Shown: piece by piece, positions 46,050-55,419 of the stretch
Position numbering within the stretch: position 1 is the stretch's first letter
How the letters are laid out: each line of letters begins with the position of its first letter
Source of the DNA: Lysobacter spongiicola DSM 21749
GTDB taxonomy: Bacteria > Pseudomonadota > Gammaproteobacteria > Xanthomonadales > Xanthomonadaceae
Direction: 5' to 3'
Assembly (NCBI RefSeq): GCF_900167055.1
Contig: NZ_FUXP01000010.1
Coordinates: forward strand, 1 to 64,000
DNA length: 64,000 bases
Notes under the pieces: model-generated
Told to the model about the DNA's origin: nothing
Seen by the model: only the letters and a program-made list of their open reading frames with translations
The model's database searches: none
Position numbers and translations under genes: made by a program

Positions 46050-47372
46050 ATGACGGCTTACGACAGCACGGACGGGACCAGGACCGGCCTGGCATTGCAC
46101 ACGCGGATGCTGATCGGCTTCGCCGTGGGCGTGGTCGCCGGTCTTGCCGCGAACATGCTGGTCGGCGAAGCCGCCTGGCTGGATGTGCTGGTGACCTACG
46201 TCGCCGACCCCATAGGTCAGTTGTTCCTGCGCCTGCTCTTCATGGTGGTGATACCGCTGGTGTTCTCGGCGCTGGTGCTGGGCGTGGTGGAGATCGGCGA
46301 TCCGCGCTCGCTGGGCCGCATCGGCGGCAAGACCCTGCTCTGGATCCTGGTGGTCACGGCGATGGCGGTGACGATCGGCCTGGTGCTGGTCAACCTGCTC
46401 CAGCCGGGGCAGGGCCTGCCCCCCGATATCGCCCAGACGCTGCTGTCCGAGTCGTCCGCCCGCGCCACCGAGATCGCCGGCGGCCGGGAAGCCGTTTCCG
46501 GCATCGACGTCCTGCTCAACATCGTGCCGCGCAACCCGGTGGCCGCCGCCACCGACGGCGACCTGATCGCGGTGATGTTCTTCGCGCTGATGTTCGGCAT
46601 CGCCGCGACCGTCCTCCAGTCCGAAGGCACCAAGACCTTCGTCGGTACCGTGCAGGGCATCTACGACATCTGCCTGAAGATCATCGGCTGGGTCATCGAA
46701 CTGGCGCCCTACGCCGTCGCCGCCCTGCTGTTCTCCATCACGGCCCAGCTCGGCCTGGACGTGCTGGTGCAACTGGCGCGCTTTGTCGGGACGGTCCTGC
46801 TTGCGCTGGCGATCCACTTCTTCGTCGTGTTCCCGACGCTGCTGTGGGTCTTCGGCGGGATGTCGCCGATGCGCTTCTTCCGGGGCGCCCAGCCGGCGCT
46901 GCTCACCGCGTTCTCCACCTCGTCCTCCAGCGCGACCCTGCCGACCACCCTGAAGGTGTCGGTGGAGGAGCTGGGTGTGCCGCGGCGGGTGGCCCGTTTC
47001 GTGTGCACGCTGGGCGCGACCGCCAACATGAACGGCACGGCGCTGTTCGAGGGCATCACGGTGCTGTTCCTCGCGCAGTTCTTCGGGGTCGAGCTCGGGC
47101 TGCTGCAGCAGGGGCTGATCCTGGTGATGTGCATCCTGGGGTCGGTCGGCGCCGCCGGCGTTCCGGGTGGCTCGCTCCCGGTGATCGCGATGATCCTGGT
47201 GATGTTCGGGATCCCGCCGGAAGGCATCGGCCTGATCCTGGGCGTGGATCGCTTCCTCGACATGTGCCGGACGGTGGTGAACGTGGGCGGCGACATGGCC
47301 GGGTCGGTGGTGATCGGCCGCAGCGAGGAAGGGGCGGGCGCGGCGCCAGTCGCGCCCAGGACGGACGCGTAG
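46050..47372 (+). CDS. Dicarboxylate/amino acid:cation symporter (DAACS family)
   Basis: This is a 440-residue secondary transporter of the GltP/DctA family that imports dicarboxylates or acidic amino acids with protons or sodium. There are about eight membrane helices, the serine-rich re-entrant loop [10 protein letters not shown] (about residues 288-297), the NMNGT motif and the GVPGGSLPV segment in the second hairpin. The actual substrate cannot be read off. The ATG at 46050 is preceded by GGGG. A TAAGCT -10-like element lies near 46017. It is monocistronic, with a hairpin before tkt. Confidence 0.93.
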   Translation: MTAYDSTDGTRTGLALHTRMLIGFAVGVVAGLAANMLVGEAAWLDVLVTYVADPIGQLFLRLLFMVVIPLVFSALVLGVVEIGDPRSLGRIGGKTLLWILVVTAMAVTIGLVLVNLLQPGQGLPPDIAQTLLSESSARATEIAGGREAVSGIDVLLNIVPRNPVAAATDGDLIAVMFFALMFGIAATVLQSEGTKTFVGTVQGIYDICLKIIGWVIELAPYAVAALLFSITAQLGLDVLVQLARFVGTVLLALAIHFFVVFPTLLWVFGGMSPMRFFRGAQPALLTAFSTSSSSATLPTTLKVSVEELGVPRRVARFVCTLGATANMNGTALFEGITVLFLAQFFGVELGLLQQGLILVMCILGSVGAAGVPGGSLPVIAMILVMFGIPPEGIGLILGVDRFLDMCRTVVNVGGDMAGSVVIGRSEEGAGAAPVAPRTDA

Positions 47373-47393
47373 CCAAAACGCTGCCTTGCCGCT

Positions 47394-47420
47394 GCCCCGA
47401 CGGTCCTCGGCCGTCGGGGC
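47394..47420 (+). terminator. Hairpin between the symporter and tkt
   Basis: GCCCCGACGG (47394-47403) pairs with CCGTCGGGGC (47411-47420) around a seven-base loop. It lacks a T tract, so it is a weak terminator or mRNA-end stem. Confidence 0.5.
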
Positions 47421-47475
47421 GACACGGCCGCGGCGGGATGGGACAATGGGTGCTGATTCCACGCCAGCGCAGCCC

Positions 47476-49467
47476 ATGCCCACGCCGACCCGCCGCGACC
47501 TCGCCAACGCCATCCGTTTCCTTGCCATCGACGCCGTGCAGGCGGCCAACTCCGGCCACCCGGGCATGCCGATGGGCATGGCCGACATCGCCGAGGTGCT
47601 GTGGAACGACTACCTGAGCCACAACCCGGCCAACCCGGGCTGGTTCAACCGCGACCGGTTCATCCTCTCAAACGGCCACGGCTCGATGCTGCAGTACGCA
47701 CTGCTGCACCTGTCCGGCTACAACCTGTCGATCGACGACCTGAAGAACTTCCGCCAGCTCGAGTCCAAGACCCCGGGCCACCCGGAGAACTTCATGACCC
47801 CTGGCGTGGAGACCACCACCGGCCCGCTGGGGCAGGGCTTCGCCAACGCCGTCGGCATGGCGCTGGCAGAAAAGCTGCTGGCGCAGCGCTTCAACCGTCC
47901 GGGGCACGAGGTGGTCGACCACCGCACGTGGGTGTTCATGGGCGACGGCTGCCTGATGGAAGGCATCTCGCACGAGGCCGCGTCACTGGCCGGCACCTGG
48001 GGCCTGAACAAGCTGGTCGCGTTCTGGGACGACAACCACATCAGCATCGACGGCAACGTCGCCGGCTGGTTCACCGATGACACGCCGGCACGTTTCGAAG
48101 CCTACGGCTGGAACGTGGTGCGCGGCGTCGATGGCCACGACAGCGATGCGATCAAGGCGGCGATCGAGCAGGCGATTGCCTGCAACGACAAGCCGACCCT
48201 GGTCTGCTGCCGGACCACGATCGGCTATGGCTCGCCGAACAAGGCCGGCAAGGAATCCAGCCACGGCGCGCCGCTGGGCCTGGAGGAGATCACCGCCTGC
48301 CGGACCGGCCTGTGCTGGGACCACGAACCGTTCCACATCCCGCAGGAGGTCTACGACGGCTGGCGGGTCGGCGATGCCGGCGCGGCCCGCGAGGACGAGT
48401 GGAAGCGCGCATTCGACGCGTATGCCGCCGCGTTCCCGGAGGAGGCCGCCGAACTGGTGCGGCGGGCGCAGGGCCAGCTGCCAGAAGGCTTCTCCGCTGC
48501 CGCCGATGCGTACATCGCCAAACTGCAGGCCGATGGCCCGACGGTGGCTTCGCGCAAGGCATCGCAGATGGCGATCGAGGCCTTCGCGCCGTTGCTGCCG
48601 GAGCTGGTGGGCGGTTCCGCCGACCTCGCGCACTCCAACCTGACGCTGTGGAGCGGCAGCAAGTCGGTGACCCTGGAGGACCGCGACGCCAACTACATCT
48701 ATTACGGCGTGCGCGAATTCGCGATGACCGCGATCGGCAACGGGCTCAGCCTGCACGGCGGGTTCGTGCCGTACGACGCGACCTTCCTGGTGTTCAGCGA
48801 CTACGCCCGCAACGCCGTGCGCATGAGCGCGCTGATGGGCGCGCATGCCATCCACGTCTACACCCACGACTCCATCGGTCTGGGCGAGGACGGTCCGACC
48901 CACCAGCCGATCGAGCACATGGCCAGCCTGCGCTACATCCCGCACAACGACGTCTGGCGTCCCTGCGATGCCGTCGAGTCGGCGGTGTCGTGGAAGGCCG
49001 CGATCGAACGCCGCGACGGGCCGAGCTGCCTGGTCTTCTCGCGCCAGAACCTCGACCACCAGCAGCGCAGCGATGCGCAAGTCGCGGATATCGCGCGTGG
49101 TGGCTACGTGCTGAAGGACTCGAAGGGTGAGCCCGAGACCATCCTGATCGCGACCGGCTCGGAAGTCGGTCTCGCCATGCAGGCGGCCGCGGCACTGGGT
49201 GACAACGTTCGCGTGGTCTCCATGCCTTCGACCGATGTCTTTGACCGTCAGCCCGCCGACTATCGCGATTCGGTGCTGCCCAGGGCTTGCCGCAAGCGGG
49301 TGGCGATCGAAGCCGGTGTTTCGGACTTCTGGCGCAAGTACGTCGGGTTGGACGGCGTCGTGGTGGGCATCGATACCTTCGGTGCATCGGCCCCCGCTGG
49401 CAAGCTGTTCCCGCACTTCGGGTTTACGGTCGAACGCGTCGTCGAGGCGGCGAGCGCGCTCGGTTGA
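47476..49467 (+). CDS. tkt: Transketolase
   Basis: This thiamine diphosphate enzyme of the pentose phosphate pathway moves two-carbon units between sugar phosphates. Its 663 residues match E. coli TktA in length. The N-terminal catalytic His region SGHPGMPMG, the ThDP-binding block [18 protein letters not shown] with the acidic WDDN, and [18 protein letters not shown] in the pyrimidine domain are clear, followed by [10 protein letters not shown] and a C-terminal TGSEVGLA. The ATG at 47476 fits the family start. A GACAAT -10-like element lies at 47442-47447. Confidence 0.97.
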   Translation: MPTPTRRDLANAIRFLAIDAVQAANSGHPGMPMGMADIAEVLWNDYLSHNPANPGWFNRDRFILSNGHGSMLQYALLHLSGYNLSIDDLKNFRQLESKTPGHPENFMTPGVETTTGPLGQGFANAVGMALAEKLLAQRFNRPGHEVVDHRTWVFMGDGCLMEGISHEAASLAGTWGLNKLVAFWDDNHISIDGNVAGWFTDDTPARFEAYGWNVVRGVDGHDSDAIKAAIEQAIACNDKPTLVCCRTTIGYGSPNKAGKESSHGAPLGLEEITACRTGLCWDHEPFHIPQEVYDGWRVGDAGAAREDEWKRAFDAYAAAFPEEAAELVRRAQGQLPEGFSAAADAYIAKLQADGPTVASRKASQMAIEAFAPLLPELVGGSADLAHSNLTLWSGSKSVTLEDRDANYIYYGVREFAMTAIGNGLSLHGGFVPYDATFLVFSDYARNAVRMSALMGAHAIHVYTHDSIGLGEDGPTHQPIEHMASLRYIPHNDVWRPCDAVESAVSWKAAIERRDGPSCLVFSRQNLDHQQRSDAQVADIARGGYVLKDSKGEPETILIATGSEVGLAMQAAAALGDNVRVVSMPSTDVFDRQPADYRDSVLPRACRKRVAIEAGVSDFWRKYVGLDGVVVGIDTFGASAPAGKLFPHFGFTVERVVEAASALG

Positions 49468-49507
49468 CGGAAACTCTGACGGCTGGCGCTGCAGGGAGGC
49501 AGTGGAT

Positions 49508-50080
49508 ATGCGACCTGCGCACGCGTCACCGGACCCGGTGAGTCGGCTTCTGCTTCGCATTGTGCTGGGGGCGATGCTGGCGCTCGCCTCGACAGCGTGC
49601 TCCACCCGGGCGGTGCGGACCGATGTCGATTACGCCATGGTGCTGCCGCCGTTCGCTGAGCGGACCCGGCTACAGCAGGACGATGTCTTCCTGATGGCGG
49701 CGCCCATCGAAAGTCCCCTCCCGCTATTTCCCGGCGACGTTGATCCACACGAATTGGCGGGGGCGGTGAGCGTGTGCATCGAGCTGGTGGTGGACGAGCA
49801 TGGCGAGGTGTCATCGATTGAACCCCTCGACATCGGTTCTTCGTGCACCGACGTTTCGGGTTATCCAGGGAGCAGCTTCCTCCGGGAAGTGACGGGTGCA
49901 GTTGCCCGGTGGTCCTTCATCGCTGCAGCGATCTGCACCCCTGCTGAAAACGATGGGGAAGATTGCGAGTCTCCGGAGGCCATGGTGCGGGCGATTCCGG
50001 TGAAGCTGTCCTACATGTTTGCATTCACCCGGGATGGCGAGGTCGGCGGCGTAACCTCGCCCCGGAGTGTCATGCGATGA
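49508..50080 (+). CDS. Putative lipoprotein with a TonB-C-like domain
   Basis: This is a 190-residue protein with a hydrophobic signal (residues 13-30) and a cysteine at residue 31 in LASTAC, a lipoprotein-like but not perfect lipobox. The C-terminal half (VSVCIELVVDEHGEVSSIE, then FLREVTGAVARWSF) has the beta-alpha-beta layout and the closing RWSF of TonB C-terminal/energy-transducer-like domains. An AGGGAGG ribosome site lies eight bases before the ATG. It lies 40 bases after tkt and 34 bases before the ABC ATPase gene on the same strand, so it may belong with that operon. No function is known. Confidence 0.75.
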   Translation: MRPAHASPDPVSRLLLRIVLGAMLALASTACSTRAVRTDVDYAMVLPPFAERTRLQQDDVFLMAAPIESPLPLFPGDVDPHELAGAVSVCIELVVDEHGEVSSIEPLDIGSSCTDVSGYPGSSFLREVTGAVARWSFIAAAICTPAENDGEDCESPEAMVRAIPVKLSYMFAFTRDGEVGGVTSPRSVMR

Positions 50081-50114
50081 TCGAGGGTGGGGCTGAGGTA
50101 TCAGGGGACGGGGC

Positions 50115-50789
50115 TTGATCGAACTGCAGCAGGTGCGCCGCACCTACCGGATGAGCGGACAAGCGCTACACGCGCTCGATGGCGTGGATCTGAGTATCGG
50201 AGCGGGGGAGTTCGTGGCGATCACCGGGCCGTCCGGCTCGGGCAAGTCAAGCCTGCTCAATATTCTGGGTTGCCTGGACCGGCCCGACAGCGGTCGTTAC
50301 CTGATCGAGGGCGAGGACGTCGCCGGTTTCGACGATGAGGCGACCAGCGACATCCGCAACCGCCGGATCGGCTTCGTGTTCCAGAGTTTCCACCTGCTGC
50401 CGCGCCTGAGCGTGCTGGAGAACGTACTGCTGCCGCTGCGCTTCCACCGCGACCCGCCGGCGTCGGCGCACGAGCATGCGCGCGAACTGCTGCAGCGGGT
50501 CGGCTTGGCCGACCGCAGCAGCCACCGTCCCAATGAACTGTCTGGCGGACAGGTGCAGCGTGCCGCGATCGCCCGGGCGCTGCTGCTCAGGCCGGCGCTG
50601 CTGCTGGCCGACGAGCCGACCGGCAACCTCGATTCGCGCAGCGCGGCGGACGTGCTGGGCTTGCTCGACGAAGTGCATCGCAGCGGTCAGACGGTGGTGC
50701 TAGTAACGCACGACAACGACGTCGCCGCCCGCGCCCTGCGCGGCATCCGCCTGCGCGATGGTCGGATCGAACAAGATGTCGCGCACTGA
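50115..50789 (+). CDS. ABC transporter ATP-binding protein (MacB/LolD type)
   Basis: This is a 224-residue stand-alone nucleotide-binding subunit. Walker A is GPSGSGKSS (about residues 36-44), the Q loop is FVFQSFHLLP, the signature is LSGGQVQRAAIARAL, Walker B is LLLADEPTGNLDS and the switch His is in LVTHDND. This is the MacB/LolD/FtsE subgroup that drives mechanotransmission-type permeases. The start is a TTG at 50115 following GGGGACGGGG. The adaptor gene starts inside its 3' end. Confidence 0.93.
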   Translation: MIELQQVRRTYRMSGQALHALDGVDLSIGAGEFVAITGPSGSGKSSLLNILGCLDRPDSGRYLIEGEDVAGFDDEATSDIRNRRIGFVFQSFHLLPRLSVLENVLLPLRFHRDPPASAHEHARELLQRVGLADRSSHRPNELSGGQVQRAAIARALLLRPALLLADEPTGNLDSRSAADVLGLLDEVHRSGQTVVLVTHDNDVAARALRGIRLRDGRIEQDVAH

Positions 50790-51735
50790 CCTGCGCGCCG
50801 GCGTCATGGTGCTCGGCCTGCTGCTGGCGCCGGCCGCGGGCGCGGTGGTGCTGACCGGTGAGGTGCAGGCGGTCGACGCGCAGCCGATCTACACCCCGCA
50901 AGCGAACTCTTCGCCGGTCGTGCTGCGGTACTTCGTGCCGGAGGGCGCCCGGGTGGAGCCCGGTGACGTGGTGCTGCGGGTCGATCCGGGCGGTTCCGCC
51001 GGACAGATCCGCGACCTCGAGGCCCAGATCGAGCAGGCGCGGGTGCGGATGGACAAGGAGCTGGCCGGGCTGCGGGTCGAGGTGGTCGATGCCGAGCTGG
51101 CGCTGGTGGACGCCGACGCGGCGCGTGAGGTTGCCGCGATCGATGCCGGGATTCCGGCCGGGCTGATCGCAGCGCTCGATCACGACCGCTACCAGGGCGA
51201 GCTCGACCGGACCAGCCGCGAGTACGCGCTCAAGCAGAAGGAGCTGGCGGCCGCACTCGCCGCGATAGGCCGCCGGCAGCAGGACGGGACCCTGGAGATC
51301 GACAAGCTGGTCGCCCAGCGTGACTACCACGCCGCGCGGGTGCGGATGTCCGAGGTGCGTGCCGAGCAGGCGGGCGTGGTGGTGCATGGCTTCAACAACA
51401 ACTGGATCGGCGGCCGCATCGACGAGGGCAGCTCCACCCTGCCGGGCAGCAAGGCCGGCGAGGTGGTCAGCGGGGGTGCCATGCGCGTTCGAGCGTGGGC
51501 GCTGGAGCCGGACCGCCGCGGGCTCATGGTCGGGCAGGCGGTGGGGCTCGCCTTCGATGCACTGCCGGGGCGGCTGACGCCCGGCCGCATCAGCGCGATT
51601 GCCGGCGTCCCCGAGGACAGGCCAGAGTGGGGCGAAGGGCGTTACTTCACCATCGACATTGAAATCCCGGCACAAGGCGAGCTCAAGCTGCTGCCGGGGA
51701 TGAGCGTAAGAGTCGATGCCGGAGCGGTGCCATGA
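50776..51735 (+). CDS. Periplasmic adaptor 1 of the ABC exporter (HlyD-like)
   Basis: This is a 319-residue exported adaptor. The signal peptide ends near APAAGA; then come a first lipoyl-like half (LRYFVPEGARVEPGDVVLRVD), a helical region (about residues 80-175), the second half with EQAGVVVHGFNNNWIGG (about 196-212) and a beta-barrel end with DIEIPAQGELKLLPGMSVRV. The ATG at 50776 gives a 14-base overlap with the ATPase gene; the ATG at 50758 is an alternative. It shares a Trp-centred turn with the two following adaptors. Confidence 0.88.
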   Translation: MSRTDLRAGVMVLGLLLAPAAGAVVLTGEVQAVDAQPIYTPQANSSPVVLRYFVPEGARVEPGDVVLRVDPGGSAGQIRDLEAQIEQARVRMDKELAGLRVEVVDAELALVDADAAREVAAIDAGIPAGLIAALDHDRYQGELDRTSREYALKQKELAAALAAIGRRQQDGTLEIDKLVAQRDYHAARVRMSEVRAEQAGVVVHGFNNNWIGGRIDEGSSTLPGSKAGEVVSGGAMRVRAWALEPDRRGLMVGQAVGLAFDALPGRLTPGRISAIAGVPEDRPEWGEGRYFTIDIEIPAQGELKLLPGMSVRVDAGAVP

Positions 51736-52715
51736 AGCGGGTACACGTGGCCGCCATAGTGCTGCTGGCGATGTGTGCGTCGCCGGTGGTTGCAGCGGTG
51801 CTGTCGATCGATGGCGAGGTCTATGCGGGCGAATCCAAAGCCCTCATGCCGCCGAGCATCGATGGTGTGTGGATGCTCAACATCACCCGGATCGCGCCGG
51901 ACGGATCGCCGGTGAAGGTGGGCGAGGTCGTGCTCGGCTTCGACGGCAATAGCCTGATGCAGGATTTGAACTCGAAGAACAGCAAGTTGGGCGAGAAGCA
52001 GCGCGAGCTGGAAACACTGCTGCTCGACCTCGCCGAGCGAGAGCGTACCGAACGCCTGGCGACCGCGGAGGCGCGCGCGGACGTCGACAAGGCCCGGCGC
52101 AAGACAGGGCAGCCGCAGGCGCTGATCCCTGGCACCGAATATCGGAAATTGATCATTGCCCGGGAAAGAGCCGAGCGGCGACTGTCGTTGGCGGAGGAGC
52201 GCGAGCGGCTCTCCGCCGAGCAGCGCCGGCAGGAGCGACGGCTGGTCGAGGCCGAGATCGCGCAATTGCAGGGCGAGGTCGCACATCTGCAGGACGCGCT
52301 GGCATCGCTCGAGGTGAAGGCGCCGCGCGAGGGGCTGATGATGCACAAGAGCAGCTGGAGCGGTGACAAGTTCGATGTGGGGTCGCAGGTGTTCCGCGGC
52401 CAGGCGGTCGCAGAGATCCCCGATACCGGGACCCTGGCGGTGCGCGGCGATCTACCCGAACGCGACCTGTCGCGCGTCCGCATCGGCATGCCGGTGCGGG
52501 TGGTGGTCGAAGGCGGCGCCGGCATTGCGGTTGCCGGTCGTATCGAGGCGGTTGGCCGGGCGGTGCGCAGCAAATCGCGAGTGCAGCCGGTGCCGGTGCT
52601 GGACCTGGAAATCGCGCTGGGCGACGCGGCCGACCTGCTGAAGCCAGGGCAATCGGTGCGGGTGGAGGTGCAAGTGGCCGACGAACAGGCGCGATCGGCG
52701 GGAGCGCCGCGGTGA
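51732..52715 (+). CDS. Periplasmic adaptor 2 of the ABC exporter (HlyD-like)
   Basis: This is a 327-residue exported adaptor paralogous to the previous one. The signal peptide ends near SPVVAA; a strand region (VWMLNITRIAPDGSPVKVGEVVL) leads into a long coiled coil (about residues 75-195, with ERAERRLSLAEERERLSAEQ), the lipoyl turn REGLMMHKSSWSGDKFDVG and a barrel domain with LKPGQSVRVEVQVAD. Its ATG overlaps the stop of adaptor 1 by four bases (ATGA), and adaptor 3 starts in its stop. Confidence 0.88.
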   Translation: MKRVHVAAIVLLAMCASPVVAAVLSIDGEVYAGESKALMPPSIDGVWMLNITRIAPDGSPVKVGEVVLGFDGNSLMQDLNSKNSKLGEKQRELETLLLDLAERERTERLATAEARADVDKARRKTGQPQALIPGTEYRKLIIARERAERRLSLAEERERLSAEQRRQERRLVEAEIAQLQGEVAHLQDALASLEVKAPREGLMMHKSSWSGDKFDVGSQVFRGQAVAEIPDTGTLAVRGDLPERDLSRVRIGMPVRVVVEGGAGIAVAGRIEAVGRAVRSKSRVQPVPVLDLEIALGDAADLLKPGQSVRVEVQVADEQARSAGAPR

Positions 52716-54022
52716 TTCCGGCCAGGACAGGGCGACTGGTCGTCTGCCTGCTGTTGGCGCTTGCCGCTGCCATGCTCGCCGGCTGCGGCGACGACGTCGC
52801 GCCACCGACGGTGGAGACGGTCACGCGCGTGCCGCTGGTGCTGGACGTCATCGGCGAGGGCCCGCTGCAGTCGGCCAAGGCCACCCCGCTGCTGGTGCCG
52901 GGCCAGGGCTGGGCGCAACGGCAGCTGGTCTGGATGCGGGACGAGGGCAGCCGGGTGGAGGAGGGCGAGGTGCTGGCACGCTTCAGCACCGAACGCGGCG
53001 AGCTCGACCTGGCCGAGGCGCGGGTGGATCTGGAGCGCAATGCCCTGGCGCGCGCGGCCAAGCAGGCCGAGCTCACGACCGGCCAGGGCCGGGTGGCGGT
53101 CGACCTGTCCAAGGTCGCGATGGACCTGTCGATCGCCGAGCGCTACGCCGGCGCCGACCTGTCCACGATGGCCCGCAACGACGTACTCGACGCCATCCAG
53201 GACGTCGACTACCTCGGTGCCAAGCGCGACACCCTGCGCTGGAAGCAGGGCCAGTCCAGCGAGCGGGGCGCCGCCGAACTCGCGGTGCTCGATGCCCAGC
53301 GGGCGACGGTGGCGATCGAGGCCGAGCGCAGCCGCAAGGACCTCGAGGCGCTGGAGCTGCGCGCCCCGCACGCCGGGGTGATGATGCTCACCGCCGACTG
53401 GAGCGGCGAGAAGCCGACCATCGGCAGCAGCCTGCGGCCAGGCTCCGAACTCGGCCGCCTGCCCGACACGAGCACGCTGGAAGTCGAGCTGGCGATGCCG
53501 CAGATCCAGGCGCAGGGCGTCGCCGTCGGCAATATGGTCGAGCTGTCGCCGGTCGGCCGCCCCGGGCAGCAGGTGACCAGCACCATCAGCTGGGTGGCCA
53601 GCGCGGCCAAGGTCATGAGCCGCAACAGCCCGGTGAAGTACCTGACGATGAAGGCGACGGTGCCGGCCGAAGCCGCCCGCAAGCACGGCTGGGTTCCCGG
53701 TCAGAAGCTGCGCGCGCGGGTGGTGCTGTTCGAGGGTCAGGCGATGAGCGTGGCCAACATCGCGCTGCGCAGCGAAGCAGGAAGGCACTACGTGCAGGTC
53801 CGCGGCGGCGAAGGCTTCGCGCGCCGCCAGGTGGAAATCGGCGTGCGCGGTAGCGCCCGCTCCCAAGTGCTGGAGGGGTTGTCACCGGGCGACGAGGTGC
53901 TGCTGGTCGACGGCGGCACGGCCGCCGATGCGATCGGCGCGATAGATCCGGAGGCCTCGCCAGGAACTGATCCGGCCGGTGGCAACAACAACAGCGATGA
54001 CAGCAAGGAGCCGGGGTCGTGA
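52712..54022 (+). CDS. Periplasmic adaptor 3 of the ABC exporter, lipoprotein
   Basis: This is the largest of the three adaptors (436 residues) and carries a lipoprotein signal, LAGC at about residues 22-25, so it should be anchored by lipid to a membrane. It has a lipoyl half (QLVWMRDEGSRVEEGEVLARF), a helical hairpin (about residues 100-210), the matching turn GVMMLTADWSGEKPTIG, and a MacA-like barrel and membrane-proximal part (GWVPGQKLRARVVLFEG, then VLEGLSPGDEVLLVDGG). The GTG start overlaps adaptor 2 by four bases. Confidence 0.9.
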   Translation: MIPARTGRLVVCLLLALAAAMLAGCGDDVAPPTVETVTRVPLVLDVIGEGPLQSAKATPLLVPGQGWAQRQLVWMRDEGSRVEEGEVLARFSTERGELDLAEARVDLERNALARAAKQAELTTGQGRVAVDLSKVAMDLSIAERYAGADLSTMARNDVLDAIQDVDYLGAKRDTLRWKQGQSSERGAAELAVLDAQRATVAIEAERSRKDLEALELRAPHAGVMMLTADWSGEKPTIGSSLRPGSELGRLPDTSTLEVELAMPQIQAQGVAVGNMVELSPVGRPGQQVTSTISWVASAAKVMSRNSPVKYLTMKATVPAEAARKHGWVPGQKLRARVVLFEGQAMSVANIALRSEAGRHYVQVRGGEGFARRQVEIGVRGSARSQVLEGLSPGDEVLLVDGGTAADAIGAIDPEASPGTDPAGGNNNSDDSKEPGS

Positions 54023-55269
54023 ATCGATGGCTGCACGCATTGCCGCCGATCTGGCGCGAGGCGATCGAGGAGTTGTGGCGCCGTCGCCTGCGCACCGGTT
54101 TGACCCTGCTCGGGCTGATCTTCGGCGTCGGCGCGATCGTGGCGATGCAGGCAGTCGGTGAAGGCAGCCGGCGCGAGGCGCTACGGATGGTCGAGAGCCT
54201 CGGCCTGCACAACCTGATCGTGGAGACCGTCCACCAGGACGAGGACACCCGCAAGGAAAACCGCGAACGCAGCCTCGGCCTCAGCGTCGCCGACGGTCGG
54301 GCCGCGCTGGCGGTGGTACCGGGCGCCGAGGCCTATGCGGTCGAGAAGGAGGTCCGCACCCACTCGGTCTTCAGCGACAGCGGCCGCAGCGATGCGCGGG
54401 CCAGTGGTGTCAGTGACGGCTTCTTTCAGCTGTCGTCGCTGCAGGTTGGTGCCGGCCGTGCGCTGAACGACGACGACGCCGCGGCGCTATCGCCCGTTGC
54501 CGTGCTTGGCAGCCAGGCCGCGGCCGACCTGTTCCCGGCCGGCGATGCGGTCGGCCGACACGTCAAAGTCAACCACGTCTGGCTCGAGGTGGTCGGCGTG
54601 CTCGCCGACCGCGATCTGGGCGAGGCGAAGTTCGAGGGGATGCAACTGGGGCTGGAGAGCAACCGGATCTACGTGCCGTTGCCCAGCGCCCGCGCACGCT
54701 TTCGTTTCGAGCCGCTGGAGGACGAGGTCGACCGGGTGCTGCTGAAACTGGCCGACCCGGGACAACTGATGGCGGGCGCGCGGGTGTTCGCGGCAGTGCT
54801 CGACCAGCGCCACGCCGGCGCCGGCGATTACCGGCTGGTGGTGCCGCAGCAATTGTTCCGCCAGCATCAACAGACGCAGCGGATTTTCCGGGTGGTGATG
54901 GGCGCGATTGCGGGTGTCAGCCTGTTGGTCGGTGGCATCGGCATCATGAACATCATGCTCGCCAACGTGCTGGAGCGGCGGCGTGAGATCGGCCTGCTGC
55001 GCGCGCTGGGAGCGCGCCAGCACGACGTCATCGCCCAGTTCCTTCGCGAGGCGGCGGTGATCTGCGTCGCCGGCGCACTACTCGGCCTACTGTTCGGGGT
55101 GCTGCTGGCCTATTCGATCGCGCTGTTCGCTGACTGGCAGGTGGCTTGGGCACCCATGCCGATCGTGCTGTCGGTCGCCTTCTGTGCACTGGTCGGGCTC
55201 GGCTTCGGCGTGTATCCGGCGCGGCAGGCGGCGCGGCTGAACCCGATCGCCGCACTCCGCCACGATTAG
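54019..55269 (+). CDS. ABC transporter permease (MacB/FtsX type)
   Basis: This is a 416-residue permease of the type VII (mechanotransmission) ABC family. The first helix (about residues 26-44, with TGLTLLGLIFGVGAIVAM) is followed by a periplasmic MacB_PCD-like domain (about 45-290). The C-terminal FtsX domain has three helices and the conserved block GGIGIMNIMLANVLERRREIGLLRALGA. It has no ATPase domain; the separate ATPase at 50115 supplies it. It starts with a GTG overlapping adaptor 3 by four bases. The gap 55270-55419 holds no gene that I can see. Confidence 0.93.
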   Translation: MNRWLHALPPIWREAIEELWRRRLRTGLTLLGLIFGVGAIVAMQAVGEGSRREALRMVESLGLHNLIVETVHQDEDTRKENRERSLGLSVADGRAALAVVPGAEAYAVEKEVRTHSVFSDSGRSDARASGVSDGFFQLSSLQVGAGRALNDDDAAALSPVAVLGSQAAADLFPAGDAVGRHVKVNHVWLEVVGVLADRDLGEAKFEGMQLGLESNRIYVPLPSARARFRFEPLEDEVDRVLLKLADPGQLMAGARVFAAVLDQRHAGAGDYRLVVPQQLFRQHQQTQRIFRVVMGAIAGVSLLVGGIGIMNIMLANVLERRREIGLLRALGARQHDVIAQFLREAAVICVAGALLGLLFGVLLAYSIALFADWQVAWAPMPIVLSVAFCALVGLGFGVYPARQAARLNPIAALRHD

Positions 55270-55419
55270 GCCTGATCTCTCAGTCGGCCGTATCCTTCCT
55301 GCCGCCCAACTGCCGGGTGATATTCGCCAAGTCAAACCGAACCTATCCCCGTGTCCTCACGAATAACCGAGTCAGGTCGAGATGGGCCATTGCACAGGTC
55401 TTCGCTCCTCAGACCGCCG

